NCBI GenBank assembly: GCA_016271365.2
Contig: CM057456.1
Location: forward strand, 613,371,501 to 613,435,500
DNA length: 64,000 bases
Source: Neoceratodus forsteri
Lineage: Eukaryota > Chordata > Ceratodontiformes > Ceratodontidae
Direction of reading: 5' to 3'
Part shown: one piece after another, positions 42,560-53,060 of the stretch
Layout: each line of letters begins with the position of its first letter
How positions within the stretch are numbered: position 1 is the first letter of the stretch
Program-made: the position numbers and the translations under genes
Notes under the pieces: model-generated
Told to the model about the DNA's origin: nothing
The model's database searches: none
Seen by the model: only the letters and a program-made list of their open reading frames with translations

Positions 42560-42865
42560 CTCTCCCAAAAACAAGAATTTAACAGGGTCTCAAACAGTTT
42601 TTAAAAGGGAACTGAAAGAATTTTTAAATGCCACTTCAATTTGTAAACGTTATGTGTGATGTAGTGTATTGAGTATAATATGGTGTATGTATGAGTTACT
42701 GTGGTGACCTGTATGAATTGGTGCAATAATACATGTTTAAATGTTTGTCAAAACCTTTGTATTTCTTGTGACTGTACATTCCCATGTCACTCCTGTAAGA
42801 AGGTTATCACCACAGTGGGCTAACCTGGTTAACAAAAATAAGTAAATAAATAACAACATTTAGCT
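42560..42865 (+). pseudogene. LINE 3' end fragment
   Basis: A short open end reading FKRELKEFLNATSICKRYV and stop resembles the C-terminus of Jockey-group LINE ORFs. About 200 bp of untranslated DNA follow, then GGCTAACCTGGTTAACAAAA and an AAATAAATAA tail. Strongly 5'-truncated. The region from 42240 to 42560 holds nothing recognisable. Confidence 0.45.
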
Positions 42866-43258
42866 GGTGCCAACAAGGACGGTGTTGTTTTTTTATGTTG
42901 TTATTTTTGTTTATTTGTATAGCAGGCCTTACTGTCTCACCAGTCTCACCATTATAATTGTAGCTGCAGAAGGACCACATTCATCTTTCGTTTTACAGAT
43001 TTTTTTTGTGTACAGTGCCTACAGGGAGGGCTTTGACACAGCAGCACTGATTTTCAGTAATGCTCCTTACACTGTACCCAGTGGTTTAAGTCCTCCCAAC
43101 ACTGGGAAATTAGTTTCATTGCCGAAGCACCAAATTCACCAATAGCCCCCCCCCCCAAAAAAAAATATATCACCATTTTTGTTTTTTTAATTCTCTGATG
43201 GTCCAGACTAGACCAGCTGGGAGATACAAATTAATATGCAACATTGAGTTATTGTGGT

Positions 43259-43324
43259 GACATCATAGGCACGAGAGCGAAGCATGAGTGACTTTCTGAT
43301 GTCTCCCACACTAACAAAGTGTGG
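43259..43324. repeat. Paired hairpins near 43.3 kb
   Basis: GACATCA (43259) pairs with TGATGTC (43297-43303). CCACACT-AACAA-AGTGTGG follows at 43306-43324. The first loop holds CGAGAGCGAAGC, also present in the centre of the foldback at 39776. Downstream, 43379-43520 contains three spaced copies of a GAGCCTGTTTCAGAAACA-like unit about 60 bp apart. The rest of 42866-44027 has no gene. Confidence 0.5.
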
Positions 43325-44027
43325 AATTCCAGACTATACCTCACAGTTGCAGGTACCTTATTGTATATGGTGCAAGAGGAGCCTGTTTCAGAAACACTCA
43401 TCTTCAGTACTGGTGTCACTTACAATTACTACTGCTGTAACAAAGAGCCCATTTCAGAAACAATTCTAGTTTCCCTCATGGCTTACCAGTGGCCTGACCA
43501 AGAGTCTGTTTCAGAAAAACAGTTACTCAGTATAATGGTGAAACAGAGGTGCATTTTTATTTTTATCTGGTGATCCATTTGCATGGTATTCCCAGATGTG
43601 TTTTTTAGTACTGATGGGGGAGCTTACTGAGCGTTCATGGAGAGCTGGTAGCGTACACTTGTGATGACTACTTGATAGCAGCTGTGGTAATGAGGCTGCA
43701 TTCGGTGGTGACTCAAGTGGGGAATGAAGCTCACTACCACGGCTGTGCAAAGAAATAATCTGAGTTCTAGAATGTGAATTATTTCTTTGGAATGTTAAAT
43801 ACAAGATTTCGGAGCCACAGCTGAAACAGGCTCATCGTGTATTATATTTTTAATTTTCACTAGAGAACACTCACCAGTGACTGGAGCTCAGAGTCTCTTT
43901 TCTTTCTCTTTCGGACCAGTTTTAAGGCATTCGTTCTTGCATAAATCAGTTAGTTAAAAAATGGGCTGAGCCTAAGCACTTAAACACTTCTCATATTTGT
44001 CAGCCTTAGGAAATCTCCTGCTACAAG

Positions 44028-44199
44028 AAATACAGGTTACTCACCTGTAACAGGAGTTCTAGGAATGGTATATGTTGTTCATCCACACTGTCTGGCAGGT
44101 ATCCTTGCCGCTTTAAATCTTGCCGGAAGGTCTTCAAGCTGGCTCCTCCCACCCACCCGGGTGGTAAAACTCTCGGCTCCGCCCCATGACGCCAGATCT
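44028..44199. repeat. DIRS-5 left inverted terminal repeat with terminal stem-loop
   Basis: Inverse complement of 49777-49918, sharing the CACCCGGGTGG core and GGCTCCGCCCCATGACGCC. Close to the end is a perfect hairpin: TACAGGT at 44031-44037, loop TACTC, ACCTGTA at 44043-44049. Confidence 0.85.
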
Positions 44200-44247
44200 G
44201 GCCGCTGGAAGCTCAGGTTGTGCGTCAGAGCCGGGAGGTCAGGAGTC

Positions 44248-44345
44248 GTAGGATGAACAACATATACCATTCCTAGAACCTGTTACAGGTGAGTAACCTG
44301 TATTTAGGACATGGATATGTTGTTCATCCACACTGTCTGGCAGAC
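44248..44345. repeat. DIRS-5 ICR
   Basis: The left half reads CCTGTTACAGGTGAGTAACC, the complement of the left end. The right half reads GGACATGGATATGTTGTTCA, the complement of the right end (49890-49918). Together they spell the joined ends. Confidence 0.85.
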
Positions 44346-44381
44346 TCCTAGCAGTTCTCCGGGAGGAGGAGACCCCGATAC

Positions 44382-45360
44382 TTACTTGGGAAAGAGAGAC
44401 TGGAGAACCGAGGCCCCAAAACCAGCATCCCGGCGTGACTCAAGGTCAATGTGGTAATGGGTGATGAAGGTGTGTGCTGACTTCCAGGTAGCAGCCCTAC
44501 AGATTTCCTGGATAGGGACATCCCTGGAAGCAGCCACCGATGCAGCGGTATGGCGGGTAGAATGAGCTCTTATCCCTCTGGGGGGCTCCATGCCCGCCAA
44601 CTTATAGCAGAGATCTATGCAGGAGGTGACCCACCTGCCTATCGTCCACTTGGCTGCACATCTGCCAGATGCGGCTTCAGCGTAGGTGACAAACAGCTGG
44701 CAAACCTCTCCCCGAATTTCAGCCATGCACTCCTTATAGTAAGCGAGCGCCCTTCTAGGGTCCAAAGTATGGAGCCTATATTCGGTCTCCGAGGTGTGAT
44801 TGGGGTAGAACACCGGCAGAGTCAACACCTGGTTAAGGTGAAACTCTGACACCACCTTCGGAAGGAATTTCGGGTTGGGGCGTAGGACAACCTTGTCCCT
44901 GTGGAAGACCAGGCAAGGAGACTCGATGCAGAGCGCCTGGAGCTCTCCCATCCTTCTAGCTGACGTGATAGCCACCAAGAAGGCGGTCTTCCACGACAGG
45001 TGAGAGAGTTCACACCTGTGCATTGGTTCGAATGGCTTGCCCATGTGCTTTGCCAGTACCAGCAGTAGATCCCATGGAGGTGGAGGTTCTCGACTGGAGG
45101 GAAATGTGATCAAGGCCTTTGAAAAGTACCAGACCACCTTCTCCTGCGCTCAATCGACTGCTTCCCTGCCCAGCGCCTGGTAAGCAGAGATGGCTGCCAG
45201 GTGCACCTTAAGGTCATCGACCTAAGCCCTTGCTGAGAAAGGGACCACAGGTAGTCCAATATGCTCACCAAGGAACAGGAGGAAGGGTCCAGGCCCCTTG
45301 TTCTGACACCAAATGGAAAACCTTTTCCATTTGAAGGCGAAGTATTTCTGGTCGACCCTT
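44382..45360 (-). pseudogene. DIRS-5 tyrosine recombinase
   Basis: The C-terminal domain is open for 251 residues: VAITSARRMGELQALCIES (Arg), IRAHSTRHTAASVAASRD (His-x2-Arg), HTFITHYHIDLESRRD (Tyr), VLQSLFPK. The core-binding part lies upstream in another frame, broken near 45150-45230. All catalytic residues are present in the surviving frame. Confidence 0.82.
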
Positions 45361-45371
45361 GATGGGATGCC

Positions 45372-46480
45372 TCAACTACGTTGAGGACCTCGTCGAAAGA
45401 CCCAAGGCCTGGAACCTAGCCAGCCAGGAACCAGGGCCGTCAGGTGCAGGGAATGAAGGTCCGGATGGAATACCTTCCCCTGATTGACTGAGAGCAGGTC
45501 TGGGAGAGCTGGAAGCTGCCTCGGAAGCCTGGAGCTGAGGCTGAGGAGTTCTGGGTACCAGTACTGGCGGGGCCAGTCTGGGGCTATCAGAATCACCTGT
45601 GCCTTGTCCCTCCTTGCTTTGAGCAGCACCTTGTGCATCAAGGGGAACGGGGGAAAGGCGTAGAAGAGGCCCGGGGTCCATGGCCTCGAGAAGGCATCCC
45701 CCTGCAGAGAGCCCTGCTGAGGGGGGCGGGCATGGAACATCCTCAACTTCGCATTCTCCCTGGAGGCAAACAGGTCCACCTGAGGTGTGTCCCAATGGGA
45801 GAATAGATCTCGTACTACCTCTGGCAGGAGAGACCACTCGTGGAGGCAGCCCCTATCCGGCTTAGGGCATCGGCCAGGGTGTTGGAGGCTCCTGCCACAT
45901 GAATGGCTAGGAGATCCGCCTCCAGGCTGGCAGATGAGTGACCAGATGCGGAGAGCTTCCTTGCATAGGAGCATGGAGCGGCCCCGCCCCTGGCGATTTA
46001 GATAGTACATGGTCGTGGTATTGTCCGTCTGGACCCGGACCATTGACCCAAAGAAATGGAGCAAAGGCGGTGAGAGCTAGGTGGACCGCTCGGAGCTCCA
46101 GCAGGTTGATGTGGCATCGGGACTCCCTCAGGGACCAGAGGCCGTGCGCTCGGTGTTCCCCCAGATGGGCACCCCAACCCATCAGAGAGGCATCGGTCGA
46201 TAGACAGACCGTTGGCTCAGGTGGACAAACGGGATGCCCTCCTGCAGATGAACTGGAACGGTCCACCACTGGAGAGCGTCCCACATCCCCTGGGTCACCG
46301 TCACTAGCTGGTCCAATGGATCGCGGCATTGGGACCACTGGCTGGCCAGCCCCCACTGAAGGGGGCGCATGTTCCAGTGGGCCCAACGGACCACGCTGGT
46401 ATAGGCTGCCATGAGACCCAGGAGGCGCAGGAAGTCCCGGGCAGGGCGCAATTGCCCAACCAGAAATGATTGGGCAAAGG
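45372..46480 (-). pseudogene. DIRS-5 RNase H and methyltransferase-like domain
   Basis: STDASLMGWGAHLGEHRAHG, INLLELRAVHLALTAF, VRVQTDNTTTMYYLNRQG, then WDTPQVDLFASRENAKLRMF and LFYAFPPFPLMHKVLLKA and QVILIAPDWPRQYWYPELL. Frame changes occur near 46030 and 45870. 45376-45837 is also open in a second frame. Confidence 0.8.
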
Positions 46481-46559
46481 AGGAAAGAACCTCGGCCCTG
46501 TCCGCCGCGAGCCGTGCTCTGGCTCAAAGAGAGTCGAGCTCTGCCCCGATGAAAAGAAT

Positions 46560-47340
46560 CACCTGCTTCGGCTCGAGTTCCGACTTGGCCTCATTGATGA
46601 GGAGGCTGACCTGAGAGCAAACCTGAGGGCCAGGTCTCTGACCGCTCCACTTCCTGTCTGGAGGGGGCTGCTATCAGCCAGTCATCCAGGTAAGGGTAAA
46701 CCCGACCCTCGGCACCACAGAGGAATGCTGTCACCACTGCCATGCATTTGGTGAAGACCCTGGGAGCTGGAGATAAGCCAAGGGCATGGCTTGAACTCGA
46801 AAGGGAACCTTCCGCTCAAAAGCGGAAGGAACCTTTGATGGACGGACGGATAGGATTGAAAGAACACGCCCTGTAGGTCTAGAGAGCAGAACCACATGCC
46901 GGTTCCAAGGATGGGATTATCTGAGCCAGAGTGACCATCCTGAAGGTTCGAGACCTTAGGAACTTGTTCAGGTCGTGTAGGTCGAGAATGGGGCGCCAGC
47001 CCCCCATCCGTTTCGGAACCAGGAAGTACCTGGACATGAACCCCAGGTTTGAGGGAGGGTCTGCCACCTCTCTTATCACCTCCTTCTCGAGGAGGAGAGC
47101 GATGTCGGCTCGGCGAGCTGACAGCGAGGCTTCGGACCCCGAGGCCCCCCGAGGTGCGACGGCTCTGAAGGGTGGGGCCTGCTCGAACTCCAGAGGCAGG
47201 CCCTTTCCTACCACCTCCAACACCCACCTGTCTGTGGTAATAGCAGACCAGGCAGAAAGGAAGTACTGGAGCTGCCTTCTCAATGGGGAATCTGGGTGAG
47301 GTGACGAGGTTGGGGGCGACACCCCTCAACCCGTCACTGT
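46560..47340 (-). pseudogene. DIRS-5 reverse transcriptase
   Basis: TDRWVLEVVGKGLPLEFEQA, VPKRMGGWRPILDLHDLNKF, and a later frame with YPYLDDWLIAA near 46680-46700. Frameshifts occur near 46880 and between motif A and the YLDD box. Confidence 0.78.
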
Positions 47341-48929
47341 GCAGGCTTGGAGGAGGGACCGGCCGAGGGACCACCTGGGCCTTTACCTCCCTACTTCCTG
47401 AAGGAGGAAGCCGCAGGCTTGGGTTTGGGATGCCAAGCGAGCCTGCTGGCCCTGGTGTTGCTGGGCCGGGCGTGCCGGGGGCGCAGACGGACGAAAGGGC
47501 TTGGGTTGAGGTCTGCGGCCCTTGTCCCTCTGAGCGGATGATACCGAGTCCAAGGTGGCATTGGACTTTTCGATCCTCTGGAGGTGGCCTTCCACTCCAG
47601 GGCCGAAGAGGTCGGTCCCCAAGAAGGGGACATCCGCCAATTTGTGCTGGGTATCCGCTGTGAAGGTGGATATCCTCAGCCATGCCTGACGGCACATAGC
47701 CACTGCAGCCGCTACTGACCTGGCGCATGAATCACCGATGTCCAAAGCAGTCTGAAGTTGCTGCTTGGCCACTGCCCTGCCCTGGTCCCGCACCTGCTTA
47801 ACCGTGGTCTGCAGGTCAGCCGGGAGATGAGGGACCACCTCGTCCAGGGAGCCCAACAGGGCGTGAGAAAAATGTGCCATCAGTACAGCCGAGCTGGCCT
47901 GACGAAGGCCAAGGGAGGACGCAGCGTAGACTTTTCGACCAGCATAGTCCAATTTCTTGGACTCCTTGTTGGGAGGTTTGTCCACGTCCCTAGCGTTTCC
48001 GGCACGCCGGAAAACGCTGTCGGTAACTAACCCCTCGGCCGAGGGATGTTCCGAGAAACCGCACAGGGAACCGGAAGGGACCGCATACTTCCTGGCCATC
48101 CTGGCCGAAGGCGCAGGGCAGGAAGCAGGACGCTGCCAGAGCTCCAAGGCCAGGTCCACAATGGCCTCAGCCACAGGAAGGCCTGGGAATCCCTCGGTCC
48201 AATATCTCCGTGAGGGATACTTGGCCGCTGGATACAGGCTCGAGCTGCATCCCGTGGATTCTGAGATGAGTCTGAGCAACCCCAGGAAGGACGGCGGCTG
48301 TCGCCCAGCGACTGACCTCCAGAGGACTCCAAGTCCACTCGCTTGGAGAAAAAGGAGGAATACTGCCGGACTCCGGAAGAGTCCGCAAAGAGCTGCTCGC
48401 CTGAGCCACCCTCCACCTGCCGAGGGCGATCGGGAGTGAGGGTGACCGACAGCCTATGGGGCAGACCCTGAGCCGACCGAGAATTCTTGGTCACAGCCCC
48501 AAACCGCGGCTGTGGAGGCGGAGGTTCCACTGGAATCGGTGGAGCAGCTGGTTTTGGCCGAACAACCGGCCTGACAACAGGCTCCTCGGGTAAAACGGGG
48601 GGTTGTTTCGGCCGCTCCGGTGACAGCCACTTAATGGCCGGGGAAGGCGATGGCGTCTGCTTATTCCCGGTCAGAAGGAGCTGTTGCCACATGAGGTCCT
48701 CATATCGTCGATGCAACTTGCGTCGAAGCCTCCCCTCATCCGAGGAGGAGGAAGAGGATGAGCGGTGGCGCCGCTTACCACAGTGCCGAGACCAAGACCG
48801 CCTATGATGGCGGGATCGGCTGGACCGCGAAGAAGTCCGAGACCGAGACCGAGAACCTCGGCTTTTCCGAGGATGGTGCGGAGAGGGGATCGGTGGAACC
48901 GCCCTCCCTCGGCCTGGAGGATCACCCAA
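47340..48929 (-). pseudogene. DIRS-5 Gag with Arg/Ser-rich region
   Basis: 48929-48027 reads SRGSRSRSRTSSRSSRSRHH, then SSSSSSSDEGRLRRKLHRRY, then a Pro/Val-rich stretch. The next frame (48279-47383) has the conserved Gag block DKPPNKESKKLDYAGRKVYA, a helical part, and a C-terminal basic/Pro-rich tail. The Arg/Ser region is absent from the DIRS-1/2/3/6 Gags. One frame change lies near 48150. Confidence 0.75.
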
Positions 48930-49104
48930 GGGCTCCAGAACTGAGGCACTGGCAAGCCTACCGGATCCTCAACCCCACCGGGGAACCAGGAGAGGGGATT
49001 TCGGTCATTAGTCGACAACCCGTCCAACGGGTCGAGAAAGATCTCGATCAGCGCCGACGGAGTCTCGGTCAACTGACCTGACAGGGACACCGTGAGACCA
49101 GTGG

Positions 49105-49645
49105 TCAAGTCGAACGATCGACCGCAATCAAGTCAATGGCCGACAACTTGGGGAGAGGGACCTTTCCGCCTCCCAAGAGCGCCGACAAGAGACTTACTCT
49201 TGTCTTCTTCTTGGACCGAGAAGAAGAAGGTCCAGCAGACGTTGGTCCCTCTCCCCTAGTGGAGAGGGACAGACAAAGCTCCTTAAAGGAAGCTGTGTAG
49301 GAGGAACCCAGGGAAAGCGGAATAAAAGCCGCGGTCGAGGAAGATGCGGCCCGTGCCGCCTCCTCTTCAAGGGCGATCATCTGCTCTAGCTGATCCGCCG
49401 AGCCCGCTGCCGCAGAAACCGCCGACCGGGCCTCTTTGACTTAACCGGAGGAAAACGCTTCGGGCGTCTAGTGTAAATGGGCGGCACGGGTCTTCGAGGA
49501 CGAGGGCTGAGAAGGAAGAGCACAGGTCGCAAGCCTGCGGGTCGTGCTCGAGGCCTAAACAGTACACACACGTGGAGTGTGGATCCGTCCGAGACATCTT
49601 CTGCCCACAAGGGCACCACCGAAAACTGGGAGTCGATTTGTCCAT
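49105..49645 (-). pseudogene. DIRS-5 zinc module and following leader
   Basis: The ATG at 49645 opens MDKSTPSFRWCPCGQKMSRT, then DPHSTCVYCLGLEHDPQACD and LCSSFSAL: C-x-C where sisters have C-x2-C, then H-x2-C-x2-C-LGLEH and C-x2-C. 49380-49105 is a second open piece with an EEEAARAASSSTAA stretch and a KKKTR basic patch that leads into Gag. Confidence 0.62.
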
Positions 49646-49776
49646 CGCAGCCGCGAGGGATAGAAGACCGAAGTCTTTTAAGCAAAAAACTTTTAAATTC
49701 GGAAAACCGAAGAATTAGGAACCAGTCTTATACACAGAGCGTTAAGGAGGGAACCTGAGCTTTCAAGCGGTAAGGA

Positions 49777-49918
49777 AGATCTGGCGTCATGGGGCGGAGC
49801 CGAGAGTTTTACCACCCGGGTGGGTGGGAGGAGCCAGCTTGAAGACCTTCCGGCAAGATTTTAAGTGGCAAGGATACCTGCCAGACAGTGTGGATGAACA
49901 ACATATCCATGTCCCTAG
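49777..49918. repeat. DIRS-5 right inverted terminal repeat
   Basis: Complementary to 44040-44199. The outer end, GAACAACATATCCATGTCCC, pairs with the ICR. Confidence 0.82.
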
Positions 49919-49920
49919 AA

Positions 49921-50255
49921 ATATACTTTTTTTAACTCTTTTTCCCTCCAGTCGATGGCCCCTGAGATCGCCCTCCGATGTAGCCTCTTACAAGCGGCTT
50001 TCTCCCGCCCAGCCTGAGACCCTCCACCTCAGGTCAGGCCCTCTTCCGGAACTCCATCCTGCACCCACATCTGCAATCAACCCCCTCCGCTTGTACCGCC
50101 TGAGGCGAGGCCACCACCACCTAGCTTGGCACTCCATGAATCCAGTTGGCAGGTGGGGTGAGGTAGAGGATATTGGAGACCTGACTGGGCCAGATCTGGT
50201 GGTGGGCATGAGGGCCACTGTAGGGCTTGTTGTTGTCCTCCCAGGTACCGGGTTT
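49921..50255. other. Unassigned stretch before CR1-b
   Basis: GC-moderate DNA without a recognisable domain in any frame. A 148-residue open stretch on plus has no signature I know. The CR1-like sequence begins abruptly at its right edge. Confidence 0.35.
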
Positions 50256-50260
50256 TTCCT

Positions 50261-51344
50261 TTGTTCGTGACGTATCTAGAATCCAGTGGGCAGCAAGACT
50301 CAAAACAGCATGGGTTCATGGCAGGTAGGTCCTGCCAAACTAACCTGGTCGACTTCTTCGACTGGGTTACAAGGATAGTAGATCAGGGAGTGGCAGTAGA
50401 TGTCATCTATCTGGACTTTAGCAAAGCCTTTAACTCTGTTCCACACAGAAGGCTGGTAAGGAAGCTGGACCACATGGGGTTGGGCAGGGAGGTGGTTGAG
50501 TGGGTGAGTAGGTGGTAGACAGGAAGAATACAGAGGATTCAGGTAAATGGGGCATTTTCAGTTAAGAGGAAGGTGACCAGCAGGGTACCACAGGGTTCAG
50601 TACTGGGTCCCCTACTCTTCAGTGCGTTCATAGCAGCCATTGCAAATGGGCTGGAAGGTAAAGTGTGTCTATTTGCTGATGACTCCAAGATCTGCAACAG
50701 AGTGGACTCTCCTGAGGGTGTGAGGAGCATGACTTCAGACTTGAAGAAATTGGAGGAATGATTGGAAACATGGCAGCTGAAATTCAATGCCAAACAGTGC
50801 AAAGTCATGCACTTAGGCAGAAACAATCCCAAAGAGGATTACTACCTGGGAGGAGAGAAGCTAGCCTCCACCTGCCAGGAGAGGGACCTAGGGGTCATTA
50901 TATCAGAAGACTTGAAAGTGGGTAACCAGTGTGACAAGGCGGCACTAAAGTCAAATGGCATGCTGGGCTGCACTGAGAGGGGAATCACAAGCCGCAGGAG
51001 GGAGGTGGGGTTACCACTCTACAGGGTGCTGGTGTGCTCCCACTTGGAGTACTGCGTACAGTACTGGAGACCACACCTCAAAAGGGACATAGACAGAATT
51101 GAGATGGTGCAGAGGAGGGCCACGATAATGATCTAGGGACTGCACCATATGGCATACCAGGACAGGCTGAGGGAACCCAACATGTACTCCCTGGAACAGA
51201 GGAGGGTGAGGGGCGACATGACTGAGACTTTTAAATACATGAGGGTATAGATAAGGTTAATGTTCAGGAGCTTTTCCAATTGAAAGAGAGCAGGAGAATG
51301 AGAGGGCATGACATGCGGCTGAAGGGAGGGAGGTTCAGAAGGAA
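50261..51344 (+). pseudogene. CR1-b reverse transcriptase, first part
   Basis: It reads QHGFMAGRSCQTNLVDFFDW, YLDFSKAFNSVPHRRL, RVPQGSVLGPLLFSAFI, CLFADDSKICNRV with the catalytic pair, LKFNAKQCKVMHLGRNNP and MLGCTERGITSRRRE. Stops occur at 50516, 50760, 51134 and later, so it is dead. Confidence 0.82.
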
Positions 51345-51540
51345 GAAAAAATTACTCACCTTAGTAATTGCTTTTCTTCTCATGGAGTCTTGCTATATTA
51401 TGACTATATGCAGTCAGCCACTGCAGCTGAACTGCCCCGGAGAGGAAAGAGTTAACTCCAGAGAGTCTGGAGTTCCACACAAAGGCGCTTATACTAAAGC
51501 TCTATCTGGCCAGTTTCAAATGAAACTGTCAGATCTTTAG
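51345..51540. repeat. DIRS-6 left inverted terminal repeat
   Basis: From about 51380 it is the inverse complement of 56900-57060, sharing AACTCCAGAGAGTCTGGAGT (itself a palindrome) and GAAACTGTCAGAT. The outermost bases up to about 51378 pair with the ICR only. 51541-51888 is spacer with an AAT-rich microsatellite at 51600-51670 and no gene. Confidence 0.85.
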
Positions 51541-51888
51541 AAGCTAACACTAAGCAACAAGTCTGTGTGGAAAGCTCTACACTAGCCAAGTGGCTACCTA
51601 CTAGTAGGAATAACAACAATATAAACAACAATATAAACAGCAATAATAATAATAACAATGAATAATAGTATTATTAGTTTCTCCCTAACAAGCACTATTA
51701 GACCCCCCTTTCCCCAAGACTCAAGTCCAGGAAGGGGGCCAACATATTACTTAAAACAGAAATACCTAATTCCCTAACCCTAAATAAAGGGGGTGAAGGG
51801 AAGAACTAAAATGGCATGACACAGTGCTTGCACTAATTTGCCACCCCTACCCAAGTAGAAGTTCTGAGAGGGGCAGGAGGGAGGGGTG

Positions 51889-51988
51889 GTCATAACATAG
51901 CAAGACTCCATTAGAAGAAAAGCAATTACTAGGTGAGTAATTTTTCTTCAAACACCATGAAGTCTTGCTATATTATGACTATATGCAG
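51889..51988. repeat. DIRS-6 ICR
   Basis: The left half (AGCAATTACTAGGTGAGTAA) is complementary to the left end, and the right half (TTCAAACACCATGAAGTC) to the right end. It can hold both ends side by side, as needed for circle closure. Confidence 0.88.
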
Positions 51989-52025
51989 ATTACACAGCAG
52001 TACCTCCATGGAGGAGGGTCAGAAC

Positions 52026-53060
52026 CTACTTAGGAAATAGGCTCTGAAGCATAGCTGTGCCAAAACGAGCATCTCTCCTGGACTGAATATCCAGGGAATA
52101 ATGCTTGGTAAAAGTGTGAACTGTTTTCCAAGTAGCAGCTTGACAGATTTCCAGAATGGGAATATCTCTAGCAGCCGCTAGAGATGCAGCTGTACCCCTG
52201 GTGGAGTGAGCCCTCAGTCCTGAGGGGGGTTCTCTACCTAGTTTTTGATAAAATTGATACAAGAGACAATCCACCTTGCAATTGTCCTCTTAGTGGCAGG
52301 TTTCCCTTTGCCAACCTCGCCATAGGTAAGGAAGAGTTGGAGGGATTCGAACCTGTGACCCTTGGTGCGTTCCAAATAGTAGCTTAAGGCTCTTTTGACG
52401 TCCAAGCTGTGCAGACTCCTCTCACCTGAGGAAGAATGCTCAGTGAAAATACTGGAAGAGAGATGGATTGTTCTAGGTGGAAATCTGAAACCACTTTAGG
52501 CAAAACTTTCTGTTAGTCCTGAGGACTACTCTTATCTCTGTGGAAAGAGATAAAATCTTCTTCCACTGACAGGGCCTGTAGTTCACTTATGCGTCTGGCA
52601 GAAGTGATAGCCACTAGGAAAACAGTTTTCCAAGTCAGAAACTTGAGCTCTGCTGAGGACAGAGGCTCAAAGGGGGGTTGCATTAACTGAGCAATGCAAA
52701 CATTCAGGTCCCAAGCGGGAGCTGGTTCTCGAAAAGGAGGGTTGGTGTGAAGTAACCCTTTAAAAAACTTGGAAAGCACAGGGTGAGAAGAAAAGGAAGC
52801 AGGCTTCCCTGCTGACAGAAAAGCAGAGACAGCTGCCAGATGAACCTTTAAGGTAGCTGGCCTAAGGCCTAAGGAATTTAAATGGACCAAATAGTCCAGT
52901 AAATGGGCAGATCAGCAGATTCTGGATAATCTGCTTCTCAGAGCACCAGATGGAAAACCTTTTCCACTTAGAATTGTAAGTGGTTCTAGTGGAAGGCTTC
53001 CTTGAAGCCTTTAAAATATCCAAAACACCTTGAGAAAGGTGTAAGTCAGCAAATTCTAAC
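52026..53060 (-). pseudogene. DIRS-6 tyrosine recombinase
   Basis: The core-binding part is ILKASRKPSTRTTYNSKWKR. TSARRISELQALSVE carries Arg, GLRAHSTRGTAASLAAARD carries the His-x2-Arg box, and HTFTKHYSLDIQSRRD carries Tyr. The end is MLQSLFPK. Breaks lie near 52500 and 52880. All catalytic residues are present. Confidence 0.83.

Larger units (their letters stand above)
44028..49918 (-). mobile_element. DIRS-5: GC-rich DIRS element of a third family
   Basis: Minus-strand DIRS element with both terminal repeats, ICR, recombinase, RNase H, methyltransferase-like domain, RT, an Arg/Ser-rich Gag and a zinc module. It is far richer in GC than its neighbours. Flanks share AAAT at the two ends with no longer duplication. 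Frame changes in RT, RNase H and recombinase mean it is not intact. Confidence 0.87.

Noticed and set aside
43379..43520. CRISPR-like spaced repeats
   Set aside because: Only three imperfect units with unequal spacing, in a vertebrate context; decayed tandem repeat at most.
44140..44175. CACCCGGGTGG near-palindrome as an operator
   Set aside because: It is part of the DIRS-5 terminal repeat and present in both ends; no evidence for a separate role.
51600..51670. AAT-rich stretch as a functional element
   Set aside because: Simple microsatellite in a DIRS spacer.
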